Assembly: GCA_017410145.1 (NCBI GenBank) | Contig: JAFQRJ010000015.1 | Coordinates: 121,950 to 185,949 of the forward strand | Length of the DNA: 64,000 bases | Origin: Tyzzerella sp. | GTDB taxonomy: Bacteria; Bacillota; Clostridia; Lachnospirales; Lachnospiraceae | Direction: 5' to 3' | Shown: positions 45,342 through 55,231 of the stretch, one piece after another | Layout of the letters: each line of letters starts with the position of its first letter | How positions within the stretch are numbered: position 1 is the stretch's first letter | Notes under the pieces: model-generated | The model's database searches: none | What the model was told of the DNA's origin: nothing | The model's input: only the letters and a program-made list of their open reading frames with translations | Position numbers and translations under genes: made by a program

Positions 45342-45400
45342 ATTTTTGTACAAAAAAATTAGATTAAAAAAAAATAAACTTGATAGACGTATGTGTTAAA
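45342..45400 (+). promoter_or_regulatory. AraC-type 21-bp repeat promoter, copy 4 (GH36 pseudogene), degenerate
   Basis: ATTTTTGTACAAAAAAATTAG (45342) and ATTAAAAAAAAATAAACTTG (45363) keep the frame of the other copies but have lost the second CAAT core. GTTAAA (45395-45400) is at the same distance as the -10 in the others. The operator seems to decay together with its gene. Confidence 0.5.
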
Positions 45401-45472
45401 ATTTAAAATAGAGATAGTGAGAAAAGAAGCGAAAGGTTATCTTACAAAAAAGGTATAAAAAGGAGATTAGCG

Positions 45473-46780
45473 ATGAGCATTACGTTTAACAAAGATAACA
45501 ATATTTTTTATCTAAATAACGAAAAATGTACTTATGCATTCTGCATAGATTCCGCGTTTGCCCCGATAGTTAATGAGTCAGAACGCAGTTCTAGTTTAGA
45601 TGTGATTCCACAAGAATATCCAATTTATGGGATGGGAGATTTCCGGGAAACAGCTGTGCTAATTCGAACTCAGTCAGGAAATCGAGTTACGAATTTTTAA
45701 TATCAATCGCATAAAGTAACAGATGAGAAACCAAGAATTATTGGAATTCCTTCTTTGCGGGGCGGAGAGACTCTGATTGTGACACTTTGGGATTGTGTGA
45801 ATCAATTAGAATTGGAACTGCACTATACAATTTATGAGAAACAGTCAGCAGTGGTAAGAAGAACGGTTCTAAAAAACAAAGGAAACAAAGCTGTTAGTAT
45901 ATTGAAATTGAATAGTTTTAGTATGGATATGAATCGTTCGGATTTTGATAAGATATGTCTGCATGGTGGATAGGCAAAAGAACGATCAATGGAGCGCACG
46001 CCGCTTTCTCATGGTATTTTCGAAATTTCCAAAATAACTGGGAGAGTACTTATTTTAATTTCAATGAAGACATTTTGTGCGATATGATAGAAAAAGCAAA
46101 AGGAACAGGTATTGACACTTTTGTTTTGGATGATGGCTGGTTCGGAGTCAGAAATTCGGATACGACGGGACTGGGAGATTGGTTTGTGAATCAAGCAAAA
46201 TTGCCTGGTGGCCTTAAAAATGTAATCAAAAAATGTCATGAATGTGGTATGAAATTCGGAATCTGGATCGAACCAGAAATGATAAGTGAGGATAGTCAAT
46301 TATACCAAGAACACCCAGATTGGTGTATTCGAATGCCGGAACTTCCACCGTGTAAAAGTAGACATCAATTGGTTTTGGATTTTTCCAATCCAAAGGTGGT
46401 GGGATACATAAAAGAATGCATTGAGTAAGGAAGATTTTGAAAGTATTTCTTCCCACATTTGCTTTTATGATTCCATATCTCATTTGATTTTAGACGGAGA
46501 CTTATATCGCCTGCTTAGTCCTTTTGAAGGAAATTATTTTGCCCAAATTGTTGTGTCAAGGGATAAGAAAGAGGCAGCATTTATATTAATGAAAATGTCG
46601 GCAAGGAGCAATGACTGCTATCCAGTAGTAAAATTAAAAGGATTGGACGAAGAACTCATGTATGAGATTGCAGGAATGGGAGTCTATAGTGGAAGCGTGT
46701 TAATGAATGTGGGTCTTAAGTTTCGAAATAATCTTTGGGATTTTGAAACAATTTGTTTTAGGTTAAAAGAATATTGTTAA
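45473..46780 (+). pseudogene. Decayed alpha-galactosidase gene, GH36 family
   Basis: Pieces of one GH36 protein (normally about 730 residues) follow each other in order: N-terminal domain with LDVIPQEYPIYGMGDFRE, beta domain, then barrel start NNWESTYFNF and LDDGWFG, GDWFVNQAKLPGGLK, GMKFGIWIEPEMIS, then a C-terminal beta-domain fragment ending LRFRLKEYC-like. An in-frame TAA at 45698-45700 probably replaces Leu, and a TAG at 45971-45973 probably replaces Trp. About 130 codons are missing near 46010-46025, with a frame change. A second deletion near 46430 removes the nucleophile region (DYxKWDxNR). Several independent lesions make a sequencing artefact unlikely. No active enzyme can be made. 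Confidence 0.9.
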
Positions 46781-46788
46781 AATTTGAA

Positions 46789-46847
46789 ATTTCCATACAA
46801 TTTATTAACATTTTAAGTCAATACAGTAAGAAGCAAGTTATGATAAT
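46789..46847 (+). promoter_or_regulatory. AraC-type 21-bp repeat promoter, copy 5 (GH127-transporter operon)
   Basis: Half sites ATTTCCATACAATTTATTAA (46789) and ATTTTAAGTCAATACAGTAA (46810), CAAT cores at 46798 and 46819 (21 bp). TGATAAT with GATAAT at 46842-46847, 23 bp after the second core, and 47 bp before the start codon. Confidence 0.8.
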
Positions 46848-46894
46848 ATTTTAATGTAATAGACTATAATGCAGACAGAAGGATGTTTTATAAA

Positions 46895-48661
46895 ATGAAG
46901 CGATTGTATGAGAATTCAATTAAAACCAAGGGCATTATGGATAAAGCTGTTTGGTTTGTAATTAACAATCAATTGAAGGATAAAAGTGCGTGGGAAACAT
47001 ACATCAATGTTTTTGCAAATAGTGAAGACGCGCAAGATGAAAGATGGCGTGGCGAATATTTTGGAAAACAGATGAGAGGTGCATGTTATGCCTATATGTA
47101 TGCGCAAGATGAGGAATTATACGATGTCTTGACATGGGCAAGTGAACGCCTCTTAGAGACACAGGATGAATTTGGGCGTATTTCTACATACACAACAGAA
47201 AACGAATTTTGCGGATGGGATATGTGGTGTAGAAAATATGTGCTAACCGGTTTGCAACATTATCTTCGCATTTGCAAGGATGAAAAATTAAAAGAGAAAA
47301 TCTTAATGGCTTGTTGCAGACACCTTGATTATATTATTGATAAAATCGGTGATGGTAAAATCGAGATTTCAACCACATCTAAATGGTGGGGTGCTGTAAA
47401 CTCTAGTACAATTCTTGAACCAACAGTTGAGTTGTATAAGATGACACAACATGAGAGATATTTGGATTTTGCAAAATATATCATTTCCAGAGGTGGAAGT
47501 AGCGATTGCAATCTGGTTAAGTTAGCTTTAGAGAATAAACTTATGCCTTATCAATATCCGGTAACTAAAGCATATGAGATGATGTCGTTCTATGAGGGCC
47601 TTTTGGCATATTATGAGGTTACGGGTGAGAGATTATATTTTGATGCAGCAGATCGATTCTTTGAGGCAGTTGCTAAGAGCGATATTACGATTATTGGTTG
47701 TTCAGGATGTACGCATGAATTGTTTGACCATTCGGCAATTAGGCAGACAGAACCAGCAGATAATATTATGCAGGAGACATGTGTTACAGTTACATGGATT
47801 CGTGTTATGGCGAGAATGTATCTCTTAACGCAAGATGCAAAATACATAGATAGAATTGAACAGTCAGGATATAACGCATTGTATGGCAGTCTTAACACAA
47901 AGAGTTGCAAACAATTAGAGTTGGAGTCACGGGAATATCTGCAACCCAAAACATTTGACAGTTATTCACCGCTTTATATGAATACTCGTGGTCGTGGTGT
48001 TGGGGGGTATTTAAAGTTTTTGAATGGAGAGTATGGCGGTTGTTGTGTTGCAATAGGAGCTTGCGGTATTTCTCTGATACCACTTACAGCAGTGATGTAT
48101 GACGAGAAAAACATCTATATCAACCAACAATTTAATGGTGAAGTTGTAGTGGAAGATGTGGATGGACAGGAAATTAAACTGGAATTTACCAGTGATTATC
48201 CGACGAAAACGACATGCAAGGTAACTGTTCGTTGCGAAAAAGAAAGTTCTCTGTATTTTAAAATCAGAAAACCTGGTTGGTGCGAGACAATGATTGTGAA
48301 TGGCGAAAGCATTCAGTCAGAAGGATATTTCAAAATATCCGGTCGATATCAAGATGGTGACGAGATTGTATTTACATGGCCAGTAACTCTGAAAGTACAT
48401 CGGTTGAGTGAGAAAGTAGCGTTTACGTATGGTGCGATTACTTTAGCATGCGACACTGCAAAGAGCGAAAGAGATATCAAGGCACCGGTGATTGTTTCCG
48501 ATGAACCTGCTTATCAAGTTCTTGTTCCAGAAAAAGATGAACTTGTAAGAATAGAGTGTGACACATATAATGGTAAAATCTTGCTTACGGATTATCAATC
48601 CTGTGGTAAAGATTGGTTGTCAGAAAAGAATATCATAACCGTTTGGTTAAACACAAAGTAA
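46895..48661 (+). CDS. GH127-type beta-L-arabinofuranosidase (DUF1680)
   Basis: The 588-residue product has a helical (alpha/alpha)6 barrel followed by beta-sandwich domains (FKIRKPGWCETMIVNGE), the GH127 build. Two sequence spots match the zinc-thiolate active site known from HypBA1: ETC at Glu294-Cys296 (Glu338/Cys340 there) and GGCC at Cys383-Cys384 (Cys417/Cys418 there, the first being the nucleophile). There is no signal peptide, so it acts inside the cell on imported oligosaccharides. ATG 46895 follows AGAAGGA by 11 bp. It is the first gene of an operon with the sugar importer, so its substrate is probably what that importer brings in. Related GH families (GH142, GH146) cannot be fully excluded. 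Confidence 0.82.
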   Translation: MKRLYENSIKTKGIMDKAVWFVINNQLKDKSAWETYINVFANSEDAQDERWRGEYFGKQMRGACYAYMYAQDEELYDVLTWASERLLETQDEFGRISTYTTENEFCGWDMWCRKYVLTGLQHYLRICKDEKLKEKILMACCRHLDYIIDKIGDGKIEISTTSKWWGAVNSSTILEPTVELYKMTQHERYLDFAKYIISRGGSSDCNLVKLALENKLMPYQYPVTKAYEMMSFYEGLLAYYEVTGERLYFDAADRFFEAVAKSDITIIGCSGCTHELFDHSAIRQTEPADNIMQETCVTVTWIRVMARMYLLTQDAKYIDRIEQSGYNALYGSLNTKSCKQLELESREYLQPKTFDSYSPLYMNTRGRGVGGYLKFLNGEYGGCCVAIGACGISLIPLTAVMYDEKNIYINQQFNGEVVVEDVDGQEIKLEFTSDYPTKTTCKVTVRCEKESSLYFKIRKPGWCETMIVNGESIQSEGYFKISGRYQDGDEIVFTWPVTLKVHRLSEKVAFTYGAITLACDTAKSERDIKAPVIVSDEPAYQVLVPEKDELVRIECDTYNGKILLTDYQSCGKDWLSEKNIITVWLNTK

Positions 48662-48690
48662 GTCTATAAATATTTAGGAGGAGAAAAAAC

Positions 48691-50367
48691 ATGAAAAGAA
48701 AATCAATTATTACACTTGCAATGGCAGCAATATTGGCGTTATCGTCGATTTCTCTTACCGGTTGCGGTAATGGCGGTGGCAGTAAGGCAGATGCAACCAA
48801 GACACATTTATCGGTTTTGAATTATGATGGGGGAATTGGTTCAGAATGGCTTAAAAGAGTAGCAGAAAGATTTGAAGCAAAATATGCTGATGTTTCATTT
48901 GAAGAAGGAAAAAAAGGTGTTGTTATCGACATCACCAATAATAAAAACGACGGTTCTGAAGGTGTAACAAATACTTCTTTTGCAGTATGGTTTTCAGAAA
49001 GTAACGCATACAATGACTTGATTGCTTCAGGACAGGTTGTTGAAATCACGGATATTGTGACAGAGTCTTTGTCAGACGCATCTAACGGTGCAGAAACAGG
49101 GACAATAGAAGATAAATTGTCTGAAGCACACAAAGAGGCTATGACAGCAATCGACGGAAAGTATTACTGTCTGCCACATTATGAAGTGTATACAGGTCTT
49201 GTTTATGATGTGGACTTATTTGATGAATATGGATATTATTTCAGTGAAACTGGCAACTTTACAAATGTAGCAGAAGAAAAGACAGTTGGACCAGATGGTG
49301 TTAGGGGAACAAAAGATGATGGTCTGCCATCTTCCTATGAAGAATTATATACGCTGATGGACCAAATGGTAGCTGATGGTGTAACTCCATTTACATGGGT
49401 AGGACAACATGAAAATTATGCGAATGACTTGTTTGCAGGACTTCAAGCAGCTTATGCAGGAAAAGATGAACTTTTGTTAAATGTTACATTTGACAGTAGT
49501 GCATCAAATACCCAGGCCACTATTGTTGAGTTTGAAGGAAATAAAGCAGTAGAGAAGAAAGTAGACATTAATAGCCAAAACGGATATTTGATGTCGCAAC
49601 AAGCTGCGAAATATTATGCATATGAATTATTTGAAAAAATCATGTCTAGTGATAGTTACCACACGAAGTTGGATAAATCAACTTCTCACTTAGACACGCA
49701 AGAAAAATTCATCTTAAGTAGTTTGAAAGCGGGAGAAAGTCCGATTGCTATGATGATTGAAGGTAGCTATTGGTATAATGAAGCAACAGAAGCGTTGAAA
49801 CGTTCTGTAAACACATACAAAGAACAGGCAGAAGGAAGAAGATTCGGTTGGATGCCACTTCCGGTACAATATTCTGGAAGTGTAACAGAAGGTAATGGAC
49901 GCAAAAACACGGTGTTGGAAACATTGAATTCCTTCGCATTTATCAATGCAAGATACAAAGATGATGAAGCGATTTGTAAACTTGCCAAACTGTTCTTACA
50001 ATTCTGCTACACAGATGAATCATTAGTTGATTTTTCTATTACGACAGGACTTCCAAAAGGTGTTAATTATACTATTCCGGAAGATAAATTGGCAGAAATA
50101 GACAACTATTTCCAAAGAGATTTATTAGAGACAAAGATGAATTCAGATGTTGTTTACCCATACTCTGCACATCCTATTTTTATAAACGATCAAGGAAATT
50201 TCATGTTCCAACAGGGTTCAGAGTTCTGGGCTGCAACAATTGATGGCGAAAAATTTGCTAATTATTTTGCAGCAAACAAAGTTGGAATTACAGCAAAAGA
50301 GTATTTCGTTAATGCTGCAATTGATAAAAAAACATGGGAAGAAAAGTACGGTGAATTTTTAAAATAA
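48691..50367 (+). CDS. Sugar ABC transporter, substrate-binding lipoprotein
   Basis: The 558-residue product has lipobox SLTGC (Cys25) and a large periplasmic-binding-protein fold typical of the carbohydrate uptake CUT1 family, longer than the usual 420-450 residues. Features include HLSVLNYDGGIGSEWLKRVA after the signal, LPHYEVYTGLVYDVDLFDEY and FGWMPLPVQYSGS. The larger size suits binding of oligosaccharides. AGGAGGAG precedes the start. It is 29 bp after the GH127 gene and followed by two permease genes. Confidence 0.9.
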   Translation: MKRKSIITLAMAAILALSSISLTGCGNGGGSKADATKTHLSVLNYDGGIGSEWLKRVAERFEAKYADVSFEEGKKGVVIDITNNKNDGSEGVTNTSFAVWFSESNAYNDLIASGQVVEITDIVTESLSDASNGAETGTIEDKLSEAHKEAMTAIDGKYYCLPHYEVYTGLVYDVDLFDEYGYYFSETGNFTNVAEEKTVGPDGVRGTKDDGLPSSYEELYTLMDQMVADGVTPFTWVGQHENYANDLFAGLQAAYAGKDELLLNVTFDSSASNTQATIVEFEGNKAVEKKVDINSQNGYLMSQQAAKYYAYELFEKIMSSDSYHTKLDKSTSHLDTQEKFILSSLKAGESPIAMMIEGSYWYNEATEALKRSVNTYKEQAEGRRFGWMPLPVQYSGSVTEGNGRKNTVLETLNSFAFINARYKDDEAICKLAKLFLQFCYTDESLVDFSITTGLPKGVNYTIPEDKLAEIDNYFQRDLLETKMNSDVVYPYSAHPIFINDQGNFMFQQGSEFWAATIDGEKFANYFAANKVGITAKEYFVNAAIDKKTWEEKYGEFLK

Positions 50368-50398
50368 TTTGAGCAACTTGAGGTGAAAGGAGATTTTT

Positions 50399-51331
50399 AT
50401 GAAGCCAAATAAGAAACGTAAAAAAATGGGTAGAGGGAAAACCATATTTTATTGGAGCATACTTGCTTTTCCACTTTTGCAATTTATAATCTTTTATGTT
50501 GGTGTGAATTTAAACTCCTTTGCACTTGCATTTCAAAAATTTGATTATTCAGGCAATGGTTATACATTTGTAGGATTTGAGAATTTATTCCAGAATTTTT
50601 TAGATGTGTTTAAAGAATTTCAGGAAGCAAAATACCTACAAACGGCAGTATGGAATTCCGTATTGGTGTTTATTCTTGGACTTGTTATTGGTTTGTCACT
50701 TGGTTTACTGTTTTCATATTACATATATAAAAAATGCGCTTTGAGTAAATTTTATAAGACCATTTTATTTTTACCTTATATTATTTCAAGTATTACGTTA
50801 GTTATTATTTACAAATATTTTGTTGAACAAGCAGTTCCTGAAGTTGTTTTGAAACTATTTAACATTGAAATGGATGGTTTGCTTAGTAATCAGAACACAG
50901 AATTCGGCGCAATCTTATTTTTTACCATATGGACGGGGTTTGGAGTGCAAACGCTTATCTATAGCAGTTCAATGAGTGGTATTTCCAATGAGATTGTCGA
51001 AGCCGCTAAGATGGATGGCATAACACCATTGAAAGAATTTTTGTTTATTGATATTCCGATTATTGCTCCAACAATTTCAGTGTTCGTCGTATCAAGTGTA
51101 GCCACATTGTTTGTAAATCAGATGAATTTGTTTAACTTTTATGGTGCGGAAGCGCCATATGGTATATATACCATTGGATACTACATATATCGTGGAGTTT
51201 CTGCTGCCGGAACAACATTATCAGATTATCCTTATTATGCTGCATTTGGTCTTGTAATGACGATGATTACAATCCCTATTACATTGATTGTAAGAAAAGT
51301 AATGAATAAATTGGATCCAAACGAGGGGTAG
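50399..51331 (+). CDS. Sugar ABC transporter permease, MalF type
   Basis: The 310-residue protein has six predicted membrane segments beginning with IFYWSILAFPLLQFIIFYVG and a coupling-loop EAA motif near residue 200 (EIVEAAKMDGITPLKEFLFI, then DIPIIAPTISV). It pairs with the permease encoded 7 bp downstream to form the channel of a CUT1-type importer. AAAGGAG lies 8 bp before ATG 50399. Confidence 0.93.
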   Translation: MKPNKKRKKMGRGKTIFYWSILAFPLLQFIIFYVGVNLNSFALAFQKFDYSGNGYTFVGFENLFQNFLDVFKEFQEAKYLQTAVWNSVLVFILGLVIGLSLGLLFSYYIYKKCALSKFYKTILFLPYIISSITLVIIYKYFVEQAVPEVVLKLFNIEMDGLLSNQNTEFGAILFFTIWTGFGVQTLIYSSSMSGISNEIVEAAKMDGITPLKEFLFIDIPIIAPTISVFVVSSVATLFVNQMNLFNFYGAEAPYGIYTIGYYIYRGVSAAGTTLSDYPYYAAFGLVMTMITIPITLIVRKVMNKLDPNEG

Positions 51332-51338
51332 ATGGCGT

Positions 51339-52214
51339 ATGAAAAAAAATAAAATATCTATATTAAATATATTGTTATTTGCTATTTTAGCAATCTATTC
51401 TATCAGCATGATTTTTCCGATGTTCTGGGCTTTGATTACGTCAGTGAAAGAACAATATGACTTCTTAGATAATGTTTTAGGCCTACCGGTTAAAGTTATA
51501 ACTGAGAACTTCGCAACGGTTATTAAGTATTTTGAAGTACCGGCACAACAAGGTGATGTACAGGTGTTTCACGGTTTTTGGCAAATGTTTTTAAATACGA
51601 TTTTATACGTAGGCGGTTGTTCTTTGACAGCGACACTGATTCCGTGTATCACTGCATATGCAACTGCAAAATTTCCGCAAAAGAAGATGAGCTCGATTAT
51701 TTATGGTATAGTTATCGTAACAATGATGATTCCGATTGTAGGTTCTTACCCAGCGGAAATCGATATGTTACAGAAACTCGGTCTATATAACACATTAGTG
51801 GGTACTTGGATACAAAAAGCAAATTTCCTTGGGATGTATTTCTTGGTATTTCATGCAGCATTTAAGGCCTTGGCAAAGGACTACTCAGAGGCTGCTGAAA
51901 TTGATGGTGCAAGCGAGTTTACCGTAATGACAAGAATTATGTTGCCATTAGTAAGGAATGCTTTCTTCACAGTATTTCTTGTGAAGTTTGTGGAATTTTG
52001 GAATGATTATCAAATGCCACTGTTGTATTTACCAAGCAGACCTACACTTTCTTTTGGTCTGTATTATATTTCGAATAATACTGCTAATATGATAAGTACA
52101 GTTCCAATGCGTATGGCAGGATGTATTATCATATTAATACCGATTGTTGTTATATTTACCATTTTTAGTGATAAACTGATGGGTAATATTACTTTAGGTG
52201 GGGTAAAAGGATAA
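51339..52214 (+). CDS. Sugar ABC transporter permease, MalG type
   Basis: The 291-residue protein has about six membrane segments, opening with LNILLFAILAIYSISMIFPM, and the EAA loop YSEAAEIDGASEFTVMTRIM followed by LPLVRNAFF. The operon encodes no ATPase, so the importer must borrow a shared one of the MsmK/MsiK type from elsewhere in the genome, which is common in Firmicutes. Confidence 0.93.
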   Translation: MKKNKISILNILLFAILAIYSISMIFPMFWALITSVKEQYDFLDNVLGLPVKVITENFATVIKYFEVPAQQGDVQVFHGFWQMFLNTILYVGGCSLTATLIPCITAYATAKFPQKKMSSIIYGIVIVTMMIPIVGSYPAEIDMLQKLGLYNTLVGTWIQKANFLGMYFLVFHAAFKALAKDYSEAAEIDGASEFTVMTRIMLPLVRNAFFTVFLVKFVEFWNDYQMPLLYLPSRPTLSFGLYYISNNTANMISTVPMRMAGCIIILIPIVVIFTIFSDKLMGNITLGGVKG

Positions 52215-52236
52215 ACCAAGAAAGGAAGAAAATGCA

Positions 52237-55221
52237 ATGAATAAGAAGAAAGTAGTGATAGGAGCCGTTCTTGCATGTATCTGTGTCGCATTGGCTGTTG
52301 GATTTTTCAATGTCAATTCATTTGCTGAAAAAGCAAGCATTGTTGATTGTGATATGGAATCCAAATACAATCATGGCGAAGAATTTGTGATGCCTGACGG
52401 AAAAATTTCCTATAAGGGAAAAGAGAAAAAAGCAGATAGCAAATATGTTGTTTTTCCATCAGGAAAAGCAAACGAAAGTGAAAAGATTGTCTTATCTGAA
52501 AAAGGAAAATATGAGATTGTATTTAAAGCGAAATTTAATGGTGTGACTGTGTCTGCAAAGAAAGAGTTCATTGTTAGCAAATCGCTACTAGATGTTCAAA
52601 ACAATAATTCAACGGCCAAGATAGATGAGGGAAAAATCAAAGTAAATTTGGCTACAGATGATGTTTTTACTTATAATGAAGTTTTGGATTTGACTCAATC
52701 ATCAACCGATGATCCGCTAATTGATTTGGAACTTAATCCAAATGCGATTGGAACAGCAGATGTAACACGGTTTAAAATTCGCTTAACGGATTTATATGAT
52801 GAAAATAATTATGTCACGATTAGTGTAAACAACTATCCGGAAGCTTGGGCAAACGGTGTTGCATACATTACTGCGGGAGCAGCAAATCAGCCACAAGTCG
52901 GAATCGAAAATGTAGACAATCCGGAAAAAACAAGTATCAAAATAAACGATATTTATGGCTATGGTGCAGCAGTAAACTTCTCTTTGGTTGGATTACCAAA
53001 CACTGATTTGGATACTCATTTAAAACTTTATTTTGATTATGAAGAGCGAGCGTTTTATGCAGACAGAGAAGCTTATAGTGGTGGTCAACAACGTATTGTA
53101 GTAGACTTGGATGATAAAAATATTTTTGGAGATGATATTTGGTCAGGCTTTACCAGCGGCAAAGTGAAAATGTCCATTTTCGGAACAAATTATCAAGCAC
53201 CTACGCTTAATTTCATGATATCAACAATTAATGGAAACAGTGAATTTGATGATAAGGGTGATGTGAATGCACCGCTTATTACTATTGATTCAGAATATGA
53301 TTTAGATAAATTACCAAATGCATTAGTTGGTAAACCATATAAGGTATTTGATACACATGCAGTGGATGTTTATGATGGGAAAATAGATACAGTTGCATCT
53401 GTATATTACAAGTATTATTCGGAAAAACCAGTAAAAATGTCATTGACAGATGGTAAGTTTACTCCTAATAAAGAAGGAACATATGTTATTGAATATACAG
53501 CGACTGACTTGTCTGGTAATGTAGCTACAGAGTTTGTTGAAGTTCAGGCAATCAAGGGTGATGGAGTGCAGGTTGAATTAAAGGATGTTGCTACTGAAAC
53601 GAACACAGGTGTTCCTGTGAAGCTTCTTTCTAGCGTTGATTATACAAATCCATCAGGAAATGTAAAGTATTCAGTAAAAGCAAAACACAAATCAACAGAT
53701 GAAGAAATTAAAATTGACAAAGATACAATGGAATTTATTCCTATGACGGACGGCGAGTGGGAAGTTGTTGTTACTGTGAAAGATTATATATCTACAGTAA
53801 AGAAAACTTTTGATATCAAGGCAAATCACACAACACAACCGCAAGTATATGATAATGTAGCTGTACCAAAATATTTTATTGTGGGTGCGACCTATGACAT
53901 GCCTAATAGTTACGGATATGATTTCACATCCGGAAAGGGTGTAAAGGCTGACATGGATTTGTTTGTCACAGAAAACGGAAGTACTGAAAAGCAAATAGAA
54001 AAAGGTCAGTATATTCCGGAAAAGGCGGGTAATGTTACTCTTACCTATCGATTGACAGTTGATGATAAAACTTGTGAGCGTTCTTATGCGGCTACAGTTG
54101 TTGATATTGGATACACGGGCAATCTAGAACTTGCTAAGATGTTTGTTGCGACAAATGGAAATGCCACAGCAGAAAGCAGCAATACTTCTATTACTTATAA
54201 TATTGGAAAAGATACAAAATTGGATTTTGTGAATTATGTTCAAACAAAAGAATTCACATTCTCTTTCCAGGTTGGCGAGAAAAATGCTTATAACAGAATT
54301 AATATTTATTTGACTGATATTATCAGCGGAAAACAAGTGAAATTGTCATATAGAAAAACGGCGGATGGCACTGTGTTTAATGTGAATGATGGTTCAGATG
54401 TGAAAGTAACATCCACATTTGATGACTTAAACAGAAACTTTGCTTTGGAATTTTACAATGATAGACATCTTGTATCGCCGGATGCAGATATAAATGTTGA
54501 GGTAAAACAATTCCTTGATGGTAGTAAATTTGAAGGATTTACAGACTCGGTTGCTTTATTTGCAGTTGAAATTGAAGGTGTTTCAGGTGCATCTCAACTC
54601 ATCGTAAATAATGTAAATGGACATACTATGAACTCATCAAGAATGGATAGATTTGCACCACAGATTCTTGTGGAAACAAAAGCCGGTGACAGAGGAAAAG
54701 GTGAAAAGGTTGAGTTAAAAGGTGCATTTGCTTACGACGTTATCGATCCGATTTCAAAAATGACATTAGATGTAACAGATCCGGATGGCAAGTATGTTAC
54801 AGATGAAAATGGTGTTGTTCTTGATGGCACACAGGATCCGACGCAGGATATTGTTTTTGATTTGAATAAATATGGTGATTTTACTATCAGATATGTGATA
54901 GCAGATGGTAGGGGTACTACAGACACATATGTTTATGCTATTACGGCAAAAGATGTTGCAAGACCATCAATTGAAATTAAGAAGCATAAAGAGACTGCGA
55001 AAAAGGGTGCAACAGTTAAGGTGGCCGAAACTGAAGTGGAAGATAACATATCAAAAGAATGTACAGTGGAGGTATATGTATTCGATCCGGAAGGCATCAA
55101 TGTCGATGTAATTGACGGTGCATTTGAGGCAACCAAGGCAGGGGTATATACTGTAAGATATATTGCATTTGATGAAAATGGAAACTGTGCGTTTGCTTCC
55201 TATGAAATTGTTGTAAAGTAG
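52237..55221 (+). CDS. Large secreted protein with Ig-like (DUF5011/HYR-like) repeats
   Basis: The 994-residue product has an N-terminal signal or anchor (VVIGAVLACICVALAVGFF, residues 6-24). Ig-like domains with the pattern EGTYVIEYTATDLSGNVAT near residue 410 and AGVYTVRYIAFDENGNC near the C-terminus recur, with looser copies between (GEWEVVVTVKD, YGDFTIRYVIADGRGTT). Two other segments, near residues 150-340 and 640-800, look like jelly-roll beta sandwiches (VTRFKIRLTDLYDENNYVTI and YNRINIYLTDIISGKQVKL). These could bind glycans. I see no catalytic motif. It lies in the importer operon, 22 bp after the second permease, so a cell-surface capture role next to the transporter is likely. Confidence 0.8.
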   Translation: MNKKKVVIGAVLACICVALAVGFFNVNSFAEKASIVDCDMESKYNHGEEFVMPDGKISYKGKEKKADSKYVVFPSGKANESEKIVLSEKGKYEIVFKAKFNGVTVSAKKEFIVSKSLLDVQNNNSTAKIDEGKIKVNLATDDVFTYNEVLDLTQSSTDDPLIDLELNPNAIGTADVTRFKIRLTDLYDENNYVTISVNNYPEAWANGVAYITAGAANQPQVGIENVDNPEKTSIKINDIYGYGAAVNFSLVGLPNTDLDTHLKLYFDYEERAFYADREAYSGGQQRIVVDLDDKNIFGDDIWSGFTSGKVKMSIFGTNYQAPTLNFMISTINGNSEFDDKGDVNAPLITIDSEYDLDKLPNALVGKPYKVFDTHAVDVYDGKIDTVASVYYKYYSEKPVKMSLTDGKFTPNKEGTYVIEYTATDLSGNVATEFVEVQAIKGDGVQVELKDVATETNTGVPVKLLSSVDYTNPSGNVKYSVKAKHKSTDEEIKIDKDTMEFIPMTDGEWEVVVTVKDYISTVKKTFDIKANHTTQPQVYDNVAVPKYFIVGATYDMPNSYGYDFTSGKGVKADMDLFVTENGSTEKQIEKGQYIPEKAGNVTLTYRLTVDDKTCERSYAATVVDIGYTGNLELAKMFVATNGNATAESSNTSITYNIGKDTKLDFVNYVQTKEFTFSFQVGEKNAYNRINIYLTDIISGKQVKLSYRKTADGTVFNVNDGSDVKVTSTFDDLNRNFALEFYNDRHLVSPDADINVEVKQFLDGSKFEGFTDSVALFAVEIEGVSGASQLIVNNVNGHTMNSSRMDRFAPQILVETKAGDRGKGEKVELKGAFAYDVIDPISKMTLDVTDPDGKYVTDENGVVLDGTQDPTQDIVFDLNKYGDFTIRYVIADGRGTTDTYVYAITAKDVARPSIEIKKHKETAKKGATVKVAETEVEDNISKECTVEVYVFDPEGINVDVIDGAFEATKAGVYTVRYIAFDENGNCAFASYEIVVK

Positions 55222-55231
55222 GTGAAAAAAT

